Source of the DNA: Halodesulfovibrio aestuarii DSM 17919 = ATCC 29578
GTDB taxonomy: Bacteria; Desulfobacterota; Desulfovibrionia; Desulfovibrionales; Desulfovibrionaceae
Assembly: GCF_000384815.1 (NCBI RefSeq)
Contig: NZ_ARQF01000020.1
Coordinates: forward strand, 248,001 to 312,000
Length of the DNA: 64,000 nt
Direction of reading: 5' to 3'
Below, in pieces: positions 25,987 through 34,938 of the stretch; the first letter of the stretch is position 1; the number at the start of each line of letters is the position of its first letter. Both the position numbers and the translations under genes were made by a program. The notes beneath the pieces were generated by a model that was given only the letters and a program-made list of their open reading frames with translations, was not told where the DNA came from and did not search any database.

Positions 25987-26967
25987 ATGGATATTTTAGA
26001 AGATGAAGATCTGGCGAGACTGCTTGCGAACCTTGAGCACAGCTTGGGCAAAGTCATCTGTAATGCCTTAAAAGACCCGACAGTCGGGGAAATTATGTTG
26101 AACCCCGACGGCAAAGTCTGGATTGAACGATTCGGCAAACCGATGATGCATGAAGCTGACCTCACCACGAGAGAAGGTGCCCTCATAATCTCACTTGTAG
26201 CCAGTTCGCTCGAGCTGACCGCAAACCGTAAGAACACGAGTATTGCGGGAGAATTTCCTATCGGTGGGCATCGCTTTCAAGGGCAGCTGCCTCCGAACAC
26301 CCCGCGCCCGATGTTCAGCGTTCGAAAAAAGGCAGAACGGGTCTTTACCTTGGACGAGTATGTTGCCGGCGGCATTATCACAAAAGAAGCAAAAACGATC
26401 ATTGAGGAGCAAGTACGGCGCAAGCGGAACATCTTAATCGCCGGTGGAACAGGGTCAGGAAAAACCACCCTGACCAATGCGATCATCCATTCCCTGAGCC
26501 AGATCAGCCCGAACGACAGGCTGTTTTTACTGGAAGATACGTATGAGCTGCAAAGCCAGAGTGAAAATACAGTTCGTCTCAAAGCTACGAAAGAGTTCCC
26601 GATGACATCTCAAATTGAAGATACATTGCGCCTCCGTCCGGATCGCATTGTTGTCGGAGAAATACGAGACGAAGCAGCGTTGGGATTACTCGAAGCCTGG
26701 AACACGGGACACCCTGGAGGTATTTCAACCCTTCATGCAGATTCCGCGTTTGATGCGCTCCAGCGTCTTGAGACTCTGGTCAGGCGAAAATCAATATCTC
26801 CATTGTCTGAAGTCATCGGAAGCGCAATAGACACAGTCATTTACATCACAAAGGCAAACACTAAAAGCTGTCGTAAGGTCACTGAAATTTTGGACATTGC
26901 TGGATTTGACACCTGTACACAAAAATACACAAAGGAACACCTCTACTATGAACCACAACAATATTAA
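25987..26967 (+). CDS. trbB: TrbB (VirB11-type) transfer ATPase
   Basis: 326-residue hexameric traffic ATPase powering the type IV secretion channel. Walker A AGGTGSGKTT is at about 152-161, followed by the Asp box LEDTYELQ, Walker B LRPDRIVVGEIRD and the His box GGISTLHADS. The ATG at 25987 is preceded by AGGGG; an upstream in-frame ATG would overlap traM by 58 bp. Confidence 0.93.
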   Translation: MDILEDEDLARLLANLEHSLGKVICNALKDPTVGEIMLNPDGKVWIERFGKPMMHEADLTTREGALIISLVASSLELTANRKNTSIAGEFPIGGHRFQGQLPPNTPRPMFSVRKKAERVFTLDEYVAGGIITKEAKTIIEEQVRRKRNILIAGGTGSGKTTLTNAIIHSLSQISPNDRLFLLEDTYELQSQSENTVRLKATKEFPMTSQIEDTLRLRPDRIVVGEIRDEAALGLLEAWNTGHPGGISTLHADSAFDALQRLETLVRRKSISPLSEVIGSAIDTVIYITKANTKSCRKVTEILDIAGFDTCTQKYTKEHLYYEPQQY

Positions 26968-27268
26968 ATTTCTCTTTTTTGCAGCTATAGCCGTCGCATT
27001 AATACATCCGGATATTGCTCATGCTTCAAATGCGATCAGCGACTTCAATGATCCCTTTGAAAAAGTCGTGGGAACAATCACCGGCCCTGTAGGACGCTGG
27101 ATAGCCATCTTCGCAATGGCAACATCTGGCGGGATGCTCATATGGAAACGTGAAGATCCAATGGGCGGTTTCAAAATGCTTCTCAGCGTTGTCTTCGGGA
27201 TTTCATTTATCGCCTTCGCTGCGAACATCGTCGATTCAATCTTCTCCTTTACGGGAGCACTCATCTAA
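26948..27268 (+). CDS. trbC: TrbC (VirB2-type) conjugative pilin
   Basis: 106-residue pilin precursor with a signal peptide (about residues 1-28, ending AHASNA) and two membrane segments. In RP4 the pilin is cut by leader peptidase and circularised by TraF, whose gene is also in this element. The start overlaps the trbB end by 20 bp; an upstream in-frame start at 26897 would overlap further. Confidence 0.85.
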   Translation: MNHNNIKFLFFAAIAVALIHPDIAHASNAISDFNDPFEKVVGTITGPVGRWIAIFAMATSGGMLIWKREDPMGGFKMLLSVVFGISFIAFAANIVDSIFSFTGALI

Positions 27269-27558
27269 TGCGTGTAATCCCAGTCCATCAATCCCTACAC
27301 CGCCACACGTTGGTATTAGGTGCAGAGCGTGACCTCGTCATGACTTCAGGATTACTTTCATTTCTTATCGGCATTGGTGGGTTCACCCTGCCCTCTGCAA
27401 TGGTGGGCATAGGATTGTGGATCGTTTCAGTCTTTGTTTTACGCCAAATGGCAAAAGCAGACCCTCAAATGTCTGTGGTCTGGCGTAGGCACATCGACAA
27501 ACAAGATTTCTATGAAGCTAAAGGGACACCTTGGCAGCACAATGTTTGGAAGGGGTAA
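27268..27558 (+). CDS. trbD: TrbD (VirB3-type) inner-membrane protein
   Basis: 96 residues with HQSLHRHTLVLGAERDLVM at the N-terminus, typical of TrbD/VirB3, then a hydrophobic hairpin (about 35-62). It overlaps trbC by 1 bp. Confidence 0.85.
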   Translation: MRVIPVHQSLHRHTLVLGAERDLVMTSGLLSFLIGIGGFTLPSAMVGIGLWIVSVFVLRQMAKADPQMSVVWRRHIDKQDFYEAKGTPWQHNVWKG

Positions 27559-27561
27559 GTA

Positions 27562-29976
27562 ATGCTTTCTCTGAAAGAATACCGCCATAAAGACCGTAGC
27601 CTGGCCGACATGCTTCCGTATGCCGTTCTTGTCGATAACGGAATCGTGATGTGCAAAGATGGCGCTCTTCTCGCTGGCTGGAACTTTTACGGACAGGACA
27701 CTGCATCAAGTACTCCTGAGGAATTAGCCGCTATCAGTTCTCGGGTATCAAATGCTTTTAAGGAATTGGGTACTGGGTGGACAATTAACGTAAACGCCCA
27801 GCGTATTCCGGCAAAAAACTATCCACAAAAGGAAAGAAGCTACTTTCCAGATGGCGTTACCAAAGCCATTGAAGCTGAACGAAGAAACATTTTTGAGAAC
27901 CACGGCGGCTTTGCGACTAAAAACATCCTTACGATTTCTTACCGTCCGGAGGCCACCGCTGAAAAGTTGAAAAAACTCGCCTACAGTCGCAATGAAGCAA
28001 CTCTGCAACACAATGCACTTGAAAAAAGCATCATCCACTTCAAAACAACCATCGCAGAAGTTGAAGACGCATTGAGCACCGTGCTTTTTTTAAAGCGTCT
28101 CACTGACACCACTGAAGAGTCTGAAGATGGTGTTACAAGCGTCTTTTCTGAGCTGCTTACGTTCCTGAAGGAATGCATAACCACGGACAACTCACCCGTG
28201 GCGCTTGCTGATACTCCTATGTACCTCGATGCTCTACTTAGTAGCGCTGATCTTGTGGGAGGAATTGCTCCAAAAATTGGTGACAATCATCTAGGAATTC
28301 TTTCTTTAGACTGCTTACCTGCGAAAAGTTGGCCGGCAATGCTTGCAAGTCTGGATCATCTTCCTATTTCTTTCCGTTTTTCCACCCGGTTCATATTACT
28401 CGACCAAATGGACGCACTGGAAGAGATTACTAAATACCGTAAGACATGGAACCAGCTTAAAATTAAGTTTTGGGATGCTATGTTCAACAATCCACAAGCT
28501 CGTGTGAACCGCGACGCGATGATCATGACAGAAGATGCAGAAGAGGCAGCAACAGACGTGCAAGGTGGTATCGTTGGTTCTGGATTTTACACAGCGACAA
28601 TAATTTTAAACGACACCGATCCCGAAAACATTGAGGAAGGTTTACGATTATTACGCCGCACTCTGCAACCGCTTGGCTTTGGGTGCAGAATTGAAACAGT
28701 TAACGCTCTGGAGGCATGGTTCGGAACTCACCCGGGCAACACATATGCTAATGTCCGCCGACCATTAATCAACACTCTGAATCTTGCGGACTTTCTACCT
28801 CTGTCTTCAATATGGGCAGGACAAGACACCAATCCGTGTCCTTTTTATCCACCGGAGTCTCCTCCGCTCATGTATTGCACTACGGACGGCTATACTCCAT
28901 TCCGTTTTAACCTCCATTCTGGTGACATTGGACACTCTCTCATATTCGGACCGACTGGTTCCGGTAAATCTACACTACTCGGAATCATAGCAGCACAGTT
29001 CAGGCGCTACCCCGATGCAACTGTCTATGCCTTCGACAAAGGCATGTCCATGTATCCACTTTGTAGCGCTACTGGGGGAACCCATTACGAGATTGGTGGA
29101 GACGGATCAACACTCGCGTTCTGCCCTCTCAGCAAAATTGAGTCTAATAATGAAAGAAGCTGGGCAGAAGACTGGCTCGCGACCTGTTGCATTATGCAAG
29201 GACTTACAATCCAACCCGTGCATCGAAGCGCAATCCATGATGCGGTAATCCTATTGCAAAGCAAGCCTGCCACACTTCGCTCACTTTCAGATTTCTATCA
29301 TGCAGTTCAGGACGCCGAAGTAAAAGAAGCAATCAAACACTACACCATCAAAGGAGCAATGGGGCGTCTGCTTGATGCACAAACCGATTCCCTTGGTCTT
29401 TCAAATTTCACTGTATTTGAGATCGAAGAACTCATGAATCTTGGAGATAAGAACTTAATTCCAGTTCTTCTGTACGTATTTCACCAGATTGAGAAGTCAT
29501 TTAATGGCCAACCTTCCCTGCTCATCCTAGATGAAGCCTGGATAATGCTCGGACACCCTGTTTTCAGAGAAAAAATCAGGGAATGGCTCAAGGTTCTGCG
29601 TAAATCCAACTGCGCCGTAGTTCTCGCAACACAGTCTCTTTCGGATGCAGCAAGTTCAGGAATCCTTGATGTTCTTGCGGAGTCTTGTCCAACAAAAATC
29701 CTATTACCTAACGTAACCGCAAGACAAGACACACAGCGTGACTTGTACATCAGTATGGGATTGAACACGAAACAGCTTGAAATCGTGGCTCTCGCTACTC
29801 CTAAACGCGAATATTACGTCATGTCTCCTGAAGGAAACAGACTCATAAGCCTGGCGCTTGGACGAATTGCACTAGCCTTTGTGGGGGCATCCGACAAAGA
29901 CAGCATCACACGAATTAGAGAATTGGAAGCTACACACGGAGAACATTGGCCAGAAAAGTGGCTGAAGGAACGTTAA
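27562..29976 (+). CDS. trbE: TrbE (VirB4-type) secretion ATPase
   Basis: 804-residue ATPase, the largest component of the export machine. The N-terminal CagE/TrbE domain starts LKEYRHKDRSLADMLPYA. Walker A GPTGSGKST is at about 461-469, Walker B LLILDEAW at about 653, with ATQSLSDAA after it. It is required for pilus assembly and substrate transfer at the inner membrane. Confidence 0.94.
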   Translation: MLSLKEYRHKDRSLADMLPYAVLVDNGIVMCKDGALLAGWNFYGQDTASSTPEELAAISSRVSNAFKELGTGWTINVNAQRIPAKNYPQKERSYFPDGVTKAIEAERRNIFENHGGFATKNILTISYRPEATAEKLKKLAYSRNEATLQHNALEKSIIHFKTTIAEVEDALSTVLFLKRLTDTTEESEDGVTSVFSELLTFLKECITTDNSPVALADTPMYLDALLSSADLVGGIAPKIGDNHLGILSLDCLPAKSWPAMLASLDHLPISFRFSTRFILLDQMDALEEITKYRKTWNQLKIKFWDAMFNNPQARVNRDAMIMTEDAEEAATDVQGGIVGSGFYTATIILNDTDPENIEEGLRLLRRTLQPLGFGCRIETVNALEAWFGTHPGNTYANVRRPLINTLNLADFLPLSSIWAGQDTNPCPFYPPESPPLMYCTTDGYTPFRFNLHSGDIGHSLIFGPTGSGKSTLLGIIAAQFRRYPDATVYAFDKGMSMYPLCSATGGTHYEIGGDGSTLAFCPLSKIESNNERSWAEDWLATCCIMQGLTIQPVHRSAIHDAVILLQSKPATLRSLSDFYHAVQDAEVKEAIKHYTIKGAMGRLLDAQTDSLGLSNFTVFEIEELMNLGDKNLIPVLLYVFHQIEKSFNGQPSLLILDEAWIMLGHPVFREKIREWLKVLRKSNCAVVLATQSLSDAASSGILDVLAESCPTKILLPNVTARQDTQRDLYISMGLNTKQLEIVALATPKREYYVMSPEGNRLISLALGRIALAFVGASDKDSITRIRELEATHGEHWPEKWLKER

Positions 29977-29977
29977 T

Positions 29978-30784
29978 ATGAATATTCTGAAACAAGTAGC
30001 CCTTAGTTTCGCTCTTCTTTGTCTTTTTCAGACTCAAGCGCAAGCATTCACAGTCTATTGTGCAAACTGTTCCAACAATTTCGTTCAAATGTTGGAACGG
30101 ATCACAAATATGGAACAGTTGACAACGGCTTGGAAACAATACGGTGAAGATGTGCAGCAGACAGCGCAGCAAGTGCGAATGGTGCAACAGAACATCGAAC
30201 AGTACGCCAACATGGTTCAAAACACAGTGACACTACCGGTTGATACCATGAACAGAATGGTTGGAGATTTTAACAGGCTGTCTGGCTATGTGGAGAGAGT
30301 TTCCGCTCGAACAGGCGAAATTAACGGAATGAAAGACCTCTACAACGCCTTCTACGCCAAACAATCAGCATTGAGAGGTTTGGTTAATACGGCTGAAGGT
30401 ACAAAAAATTATTCAACCATGTGGGATCGCTGGTCTGGTGAAGTTGATCGTGCAGCTGAAGCAACTTTTAAAATGACTGGAACCCAGCTCGCGGATCTAC
30501 GTAACAACGGTGAGCTGGAAACGCATATTAGAAGCCTTCTTTCAACTCCAAAAGGAAGAATGGAAGCAATACAGGCAGGAAACAAACTTGCAGCCATCCA
30601 AATAAAAGAAGCTCAGGAAACCCGAGCTCTTATGGCTACATATTTGCAGCAAGAAATGGCTAGAACACAGAAAAAAGAAAAGGTCGAGCAAGTTCAGGAA
30701 GAGGCAAGGCGTAGCTTATTTCATCCAAATCCTGATTCTTACTTCACTGCACCGGACAAACCAGTCACATCCAACAACTTTTAA
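29978..30784 (+). CDS. trbJ: TrbJ (VirB5-type) pilus-associated protein
   Basis: 268 residues with a cleavable signal peptide (about 1-23, ending AQAF) and long helices, as in TrbJ. TVYCANCSN at the mature N-terminus has a Cys pair. VirB5 proteins sit at the pilus tip and act in adhesion and entry exclusion specificity. Its C-terminal 22 residues resemble those of the convergent lipoprotein gene next to it (14 of 22 identical), which is unexpected. Confidence 0.87.
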   Translation: MNILKQVALSFALLCLFQTQAQAFTVYCANCSNNFVQMLERITNMEQLTTAWKQYGEDVQQTAQQVRMVQQNIEQYANMVQNTVTLPVDTMNRMVGDFNRLSGYVERVSARTGEINGMKDLYNAFYAKQSALRGLVNTAEGTKNYSTMWDRWSGEVDRAAEATFKMTGTQLADLRNNGELETHIRSLLSTPKGRMEAIQAGNKLAAIQIKEAQETRALMATYLQQEMARTQKKEKVEQVQEEARRSLFHPNPDSYFTAPDKPVTSNNF

Positions 30785-30969
30785 AAGTTATTTGTTGTAA
30801 CAGGCTTGGATTTTTCTTCAAAGTAACTGTCGGAATTTGAATTAAAAAGTTCTTTATAGGCTTTTTCTTGCTTAGGCGTTCTTGAATTTACATCTTTTGT
30901 ATCCTCTGAACACCCTAATAAAGCTGAGCACAAAACAAGCATCAATATCGTTACAACTGTTTTTTTCAT
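30781..30969 (-). CDS. Inverted small lipoprotein, TrbK/entry-exclusion-like
   Basis: 62-residue lipoprotein on the opposite strand to all surrounding trb genes. The signal peptide ends in the lipobox LLGC (Cys about residue 20), leaving a ~43-residue mature peptide. In RP4 the gene after trbJ is trbK, an entry-exclusion lipoprotein of similar size, so this is a positional counterpart in reverse orientation. The C-terminus DSYF....KPVT.NNF repeats the TrbJ tail, with mainly synonymous differences at the DNA level. It overlaps the trbJ stop by 4 bp. An upstream GTG at 30984 is possible; I prefer the ATG at 30969. Confidence 0.7.
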   Translation of the reverse strand: MKKTVVTILMLVLCSALLGCSEDTKDVNSRTPKQEKAYKELFNSNSDSYFEEKSKPVTTNNF

Positions 30970-31008
30970 AATAATCAATCTCACGAATAGACTTTATAAG
31001 GAAAGGTA

Positions 31009-32214
31009 ATGAAAAATTTTACCATTAACCATGCAGCATTGATAGCATTTACTATATGCTTATTCCATCCAAAAGTCACCTTTGCGGCACAACAAAATGC
31101 GCATGTCCTTTCTGAAATAGCCTTTCAGTTCCAACAAAAAGCCTCTGCATGGCAACCCGTTATCGAATCTCACGCTTTATCTCTCTTTCGCATTTTACTC
31201 ATCGGTAGCGTTGCTTGGATGGGAATCACAGCAGCGATTAAGCAAGAAGAGTTTAAAAATGTTTTAGGAAACTTTATCCGTTTAATTTTTTTCGCTTGTT
31301 TAATGCTTGCTGTTTTACGGTATTATACCCAATGGGCTAACCTTTTAATCTCTGGGCTTTCAGACATTGCAACCGAACTTAACGCTCCTCCAGCTGACCC
31401 TAGCAGTGTCTTTATTGTAGGCATGAAACTCATCTTCAAAGTGTTAGATAGAATCAGTGTAATGAAACCTGTCGACAGTTTAGGACTATTAATTTGCGCT
31501 CTAGCTATTGCAATTACATTTGCCCTAATTGCAGCTCAAATGCTTCTTGTTAAATGCGAAAGCTACATTGTCTTAAGTGCCGGTACAATTTTACTTGGAT
31601 TTGGCGGCGCAGAACAAACACGAAGCTATGCAACAAACTTTTTAAGGTATTCTCTTGGAGTCGCAGCAAAACTTTTTGTCATGCAGCTGCTTATTAGCTT
31701 AGGCACTTCATTCATCAATGAGTTTGGCAGTGCTGCTATTCAACTTCAAGACCTCTTCATTTTGATCGGGGCCTCAATCGTTCTCTTAGCACTTACTATG
31801 AGCATCCCTGACATCGTCTCAGGAATTATCAACGGTTCCCACGTTTCTACAGGACAAGCAATTACATCCGCTGCTTCTACCGTGGCCATGGGAACTATGG
31901 CTACGATGGGGGCGATGAAAGCTGGTGGATTCAATGCCTTTGATGGAGCTCAAGCAACAAGAGCTGCGGCTGGAATGGCGAATGCTGACGGTGCGAGTGG
32001 GCTCGGTAAAGCTGGGCATATGGCAAAAAATCTTGGTTCGGCAGCTCTCTCCACTCGTGGGCAAGGACGTATACAAAATATCCGTTCAGCTATTCAAGGA
32101 AAAAGCGAATTGCAAGACCTTATGAACAGCGGAGAAGCTCCGTCTGCCCCACCTATGGAAGATAAACCATATCAAAGTCCTGCTGTCGACTTAACAAAGG
32201 GAAAGGAGAGTTAA
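31009..32214 (+). CDS. trbL: TrbL (VirB6-type) polytopic channel protein
   Basis: 401 residues: signal-like N-terminus (about 1-26), then several membrane helices (about 60-80, 93-112, 160-185, 215-235, 245-270) and a soluble Ala/Gly-rich C-terminus (about 280-401), typical of TrbL. It forms part of the inner-membrane channel. AGGAAAGG precedes the ATG. The tail ends in SPAVDLTKGKES, and its SPAVDLT recurs in a degenerate frame 450 bp downstream. Confidence 0.9.
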   Translation: MKNFTINHAALIAFTICLFHPKVTFAAQQNAHVLSEIAFQFQQKASAWQPVIESHALSLFRILLIGSVAWMGITAAIKQEEFKNVLGNFIRLIFFACLMLAVLRYYTQWANLLISGLSDIATELNAPPADPSSVFIVGMKLIFKVLDRISVMKPVDSLGLLICALAIAITFALIAAQMLLVKCESYIVLSAGTILLGFGGAEQTRSYATNFLRYSLGVAAKLFVMQLLISLGTSFINEFGSAAIQLQDLFILIGASIVLLALTMSIPDIVSGIINGSHVSTGQAITSAASTVAMGTMATMGAMKAGGFNAFDGAQATRAAAGMANADGASGLGKAGHMAKNLGSAALSTRGQGRIQNIRSAIQGKSELQDLMNSGEAPSAPPMEDKPYQSPAVDLTKGKES

Positions 32215-32217
32215 GTA

Positions 32218-32628
32218 ATGAACCACAATAATTTTTCAAAATTCAGAGTACCGTTGATGGACGCTGGATTAGCGTTATCAACCATCGGACTTATTCTCCA
32301 CTACAGAACGGATAACCCTTTTATGCGTATTCTTATCCTAATTGGAATAGCTATGTACTGCGGTGCAAGGGGATACTGCTACGTAACAGAAAACGCCCCG
32401 CTTTCAGCAAAATTAATTGCCTTAGATCTAGTGACCATCACCGGTGTAGTTTCATTGTTGTATTACATTACAGAATCTTACATGTGGGAATTACGATGGA
32501 TATTTTTAACAAGCATTGCCTATTACGTCACAGTCCGAACGGCCTATGGGGTGGAATTGACGCATCGTCGAGCGATACCATTAAAAGAAAAAATTATAGG
32601 CAGCTGCCAAGTCTTCTTTAAAAAATAA
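32218..32628 (+). CDS. Four-helix membrane protein of unknown function
   Basis: 136 residues with about four hydrophobic segments. It follows trbL by 3 bp, so it is in the same operon, and is followed by a terminator. I do not recognise a family. Confidence 0.65.
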   Translation: MNHNNFSKFRVPLMDAGLALSTIGLILHYRTDNPFMRILILIGIAMYCGARGYCYVTENAPLSAKLIALDLVTITGVVSLLYYITESYMWELRWIFLTSIAYYVTVRTAYGVELTHRRAIPLKEKIIGSCQVFFKK

Positions 32629-32646
32629 GGAGAACACTCTGTATGT

Positions 32647-32936
32647 ATGGAGAGTTACTCCAACTTTTTTAGTCCGGCAGTGGATTTAACCTCTCCTAGC
32701 GCAACCAACGAATACTCAGGAATGTTGAAGAAGCAAAAGTAGTTAACGGAGACAATGCCACTTTGAAACATGGCGGGAAGGAAGATGTTGCGGTCGATAG
32801 CAAAATTTACGATGCCAATGGCGAGGTCACCGGAACTCAAAAAATCAATACGATGCTCTAGCAATAAAATCTTCAGCACTAATCATTTCATCTTCAAACA
32901 TAGCTTTTTTAATCAACGCACCGCAACAATAGGGAA
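32647..32936 (+). pseudogene. Degenerate coding remnants
   Basis: A 31-codon frame (32647-32742) with an upstream AAGGAG encodes NFFSPAVDLTSPSATNEYSG, which repeats the SPAVDLT tail of TrbL. After a frameshift a second open frame (32700-32861) continues with protein-like composition (VAVDSKIYDANGEVTGTQ). It looks like the broken end of a duplicated gene. A minus-strand ORF over 32655-32879 is an alternative reading I trust less. A small hairpin TGGAG/CTCCA plus T-run (32648-32670) lies at its start. Confidence 0.4.
32648..32670 (+). terminator. Weak rho-independent terminator after the trbL block
   Basis: TGGAG-AGTTA-CTCCA followed by six T residues; 5-bp stem, hence weak. It would separate the trbB-L part from the cargo genes. 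Confidence 0.5.
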
Positions 32937-32957
32937 ATGACCAAAAGGGATATTAAT

Positions 32958-33476
32958 ATGACTCAACCTTCTCTAGTACAAACTATAAAAAACACATTAG
33001 CCCATAATAAAAAATGCACATTCACTCCAGAGACTCCAGTTATCTTTGTGACATCTGGGGTTACGGGAGGAAAAGAACTTCTTGTTCCAATATTTTTAGA
33101 TCACATTGGCCACAAAGGCTTCTGGTATGGCTACATTCAACATGCAACAAAAGGCCTAAGTGGATACTTTTCACTTCTTGTTTGGCTTAACCAACCAATT
33201 AAGGGCGAAAACAACAATCAACTTCTTTCCTCATTTCATAATCTAGCATGGAAAGAAAAACTTTTTGAACCATCCACTATTCAGAATGAACATGACGCAT
33301 TTATTCATGCGCATTCCTTTAATGATGCTGTAACAGGGCTAATTCACATAATTTCCCAGTTTGACATCGAAAAGCGATTTCCAAATGAAGATAGCAGGTA
33401 CTACGACGACCCTATTGAACTAAATATCATCATGTATCTGACTAACTGCCAGGAACTTATTCTTGGGGAAGAATAA
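32958..33476 (+). CDS. Hypothetical cargo protein A
   Basis: 172 residues, soluble, not recognised. The ATG at 32958 has AAGGG about 8 nt upstream; an earlier ATG at 32937 is worse placed. AT-rich relative to the trb genes. It overlaps the convergent minus-strand cargo gene by 20 bp, so the two are probably a unit that arrived together. Confidence 0.6.
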   Translation: MTQPSLVQTIKNTLAHNKKCTFTPETPVIFVTSGVTGGKELLVPIFLDHIGHKGFWYGYIQHATKGLSGYFSLLVWLNQPIKGENNNQLLSSFHNLAWKEKLFEPSTIQNEHDAFIHAHSFNDAVTGLIHIISQFDIEKRFPNEDSRYYDDPIELNIIMYLTNCQELILGEE

Positions 33477-34206
33477 GTTTATGGAACCGACTGGAATCGA
33501 AATTCATCCATTCTAAATTACTAGTTTTTTCGTCAAAAGTTTGCTTTGCAACCTCCATCGGATAACTAAAACATTCCTTTTTATTGAATGATATTCCGCT
33601 ATTAGAAAATACTCGCTCAATCTTGTAGCCAGTAGAGTTTTTCAACATTTTATCCATTGAAAACTCACCTTTATGGGAAAATAAAAAATGAAATTTATAC
33701 GGTTTCTCTTCGTTAGAGGCAACAAAGTCTCCGACAAAAAGAAGGATATAGGGCATCATCCAAGCTTTCATTCCTACATAATTCCATACATTTTTTCTGT
33801 TAGCGTTACGCAATGTATCTTCAAAGGTTGCGTAAGGAAGACATCCCCTTCCACAGGATTTCAGCATAAAGTAGTAAGCTTTTTTAACATACCCATCCTT
33901 TACAAATTGCTTTCTAAGCTCTCTCCCAGAGCGTTCATCTTTTTCAGAACAATCAAGTACAGAATAACGTTTACTTGCTTTGCTAGAGAGCGGGCAAATA
34001 TTCATTTCTGATGTTCCTGCTGGCGAAGGATGATGGTGAAAACTTGCTTCAACATTCAAACTTGCTAAGGCATGTGGAAACACTCTCTCACCACAAGCTC
34101 GGCAGTAGGGAATATATTTTGATCCACTCCGCTTATGAATGCCTTTCCGTTGATATTCATCAATTGTAATTATCGGCCCTTTTCTACCAAGACGTGCTTT
34201 TCTCAT
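33457..34206 (-). CDS. Hypothetical cargo protein B with zinc-ribbon-like N-terminus
   Basis: 249 residues on the minus strand. The N-terminus has YCRACGERVFPHA, then FHHHP and CPL, a C-x2-C ... H ... C pattern similar to the N-terminal zinc finger of CoiA-like proteins. The rest is not recognised and contains a Cys-rich KSCGRGCLPYATF. It interrupts the trb operon between trbL and trbF. A defence or DNA-uptake role is only a guess. Confidence 0.6.
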   Translation of the reverse strand: MRKARLGRKGPIITIDEYQRKGIHKRSGSKYIPYCRACGERVFPHALASLNVEASFHHHPSPAGTSEMNICPLSSKASKRYSVLDCSEKDERSGRELRKQFVKDGYVKKAYYFMLKSCGRGCLPYATFEDTLRNANRKNVWNYVGMKAWMMPYILLFVGDFVASNEEKPYKFHFLFSHKGEFSMDKMLKNSTGYKIERVFSNSGISFNKKECFSYPMEVAKQTFDEKTSNLEWMNFDSSRFHKLILPQE

Positions 34207-34253
34207 ATCTACCTCTCTTTTTGTAATATTTTGTATAGGAATTAAGATAAAAA

Positions 34254-34904
34254 ATGTCTACCTCACCATACTTAAAAGGCCGTGAAGAATGGCTTGAACG
34301 ATACGGAAACTACATCAAACGTGCGCGCAACTGGCAGGTCGCAACGTTTTTGGCACTTTGCATTGCGATTCTCTCTATTACTGGAAACGTCATTCAAGCA
34401 ACGCAATACAAAGTTGTGCCATACGTTATTGAAGTAGATAAAATAGGCAACGCTGTTGGAGTAAAACCGGCTGCTGAAGCTTCTACAATTCCAAAAGCAG
34501 TTATTCAGGCAAACATTGCAGAATGCATTGTAAACTGGCGCACCGTCACTGCGGATCTAAGTTTGCAGGAACGCATGATCAAGAAGTTTTCTGCATTCGT
34601 GACCGGCTCGGCAAAAGGAACGGTCGGCGGCTGGTACCAGAAACATAATCCTTACGAACGAGGTCGCGACGTCCTTGTTGATGTCCGAATTAAAGGCATT
34701 CCGCTTCCCGTCAGCAAGGAAAGCTGGCGTATTGAATGGGAAGAAACCGTCCGTAACCACTCTGGAGTTGCTTTAGAGACTGCCTCGTATGAAGCAACCG
34801 TCAGTATTCGCCAGAGTCCCCCTACCACTGAAGCTCAAATCATGCGTAACCCCGGAGGGGTGCACATTACTGCTCTGTCCTGGAGCAAACTTCTTAGCTC
34901 GTAA
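34254..34904 (+). CDS. trbF: TrbF (VirB8-type) inner-membrane protein
   Basis: 216 residues with one N-terminal membrane helix (about 28-48) and a periplasmic VirB8-like domain (VPYVIEVDKIGNAVGV, IRQSPPTTEAQIMRNPGGVHIT), the scaffold between channel and ATPases. Confidence 0.9.
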   Translation: MSTSPYLKGREEWLERYGNYIKRARNWQVATFLALCIAILSITGNVIQATQYKVVPYVIEVDKIGNAVGVKPAAEASTIPKAVIQANIAECIVNWRTVTADLSLQERMIKKFSAFVTGSAKGTVGGWYQKHNPYERGRDVLVDVRIKGIPLPVSKESWRIEWEETVRNHSGVALETASYEATVSIRQSPPTTEAQIMRNPGGVHITALSWSKLLSS

Positions 34905-34938
34905 TACACCCTAAACATAACGATTCAGGAGAATTACT

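Noticed and set aside
32655-32879. 74-codon minus-strand ORF
   Set aside because: It has no Shine-Dalgarno, and the plus-strand frames over the same DNA look more protein-like and match the TrbL tail.
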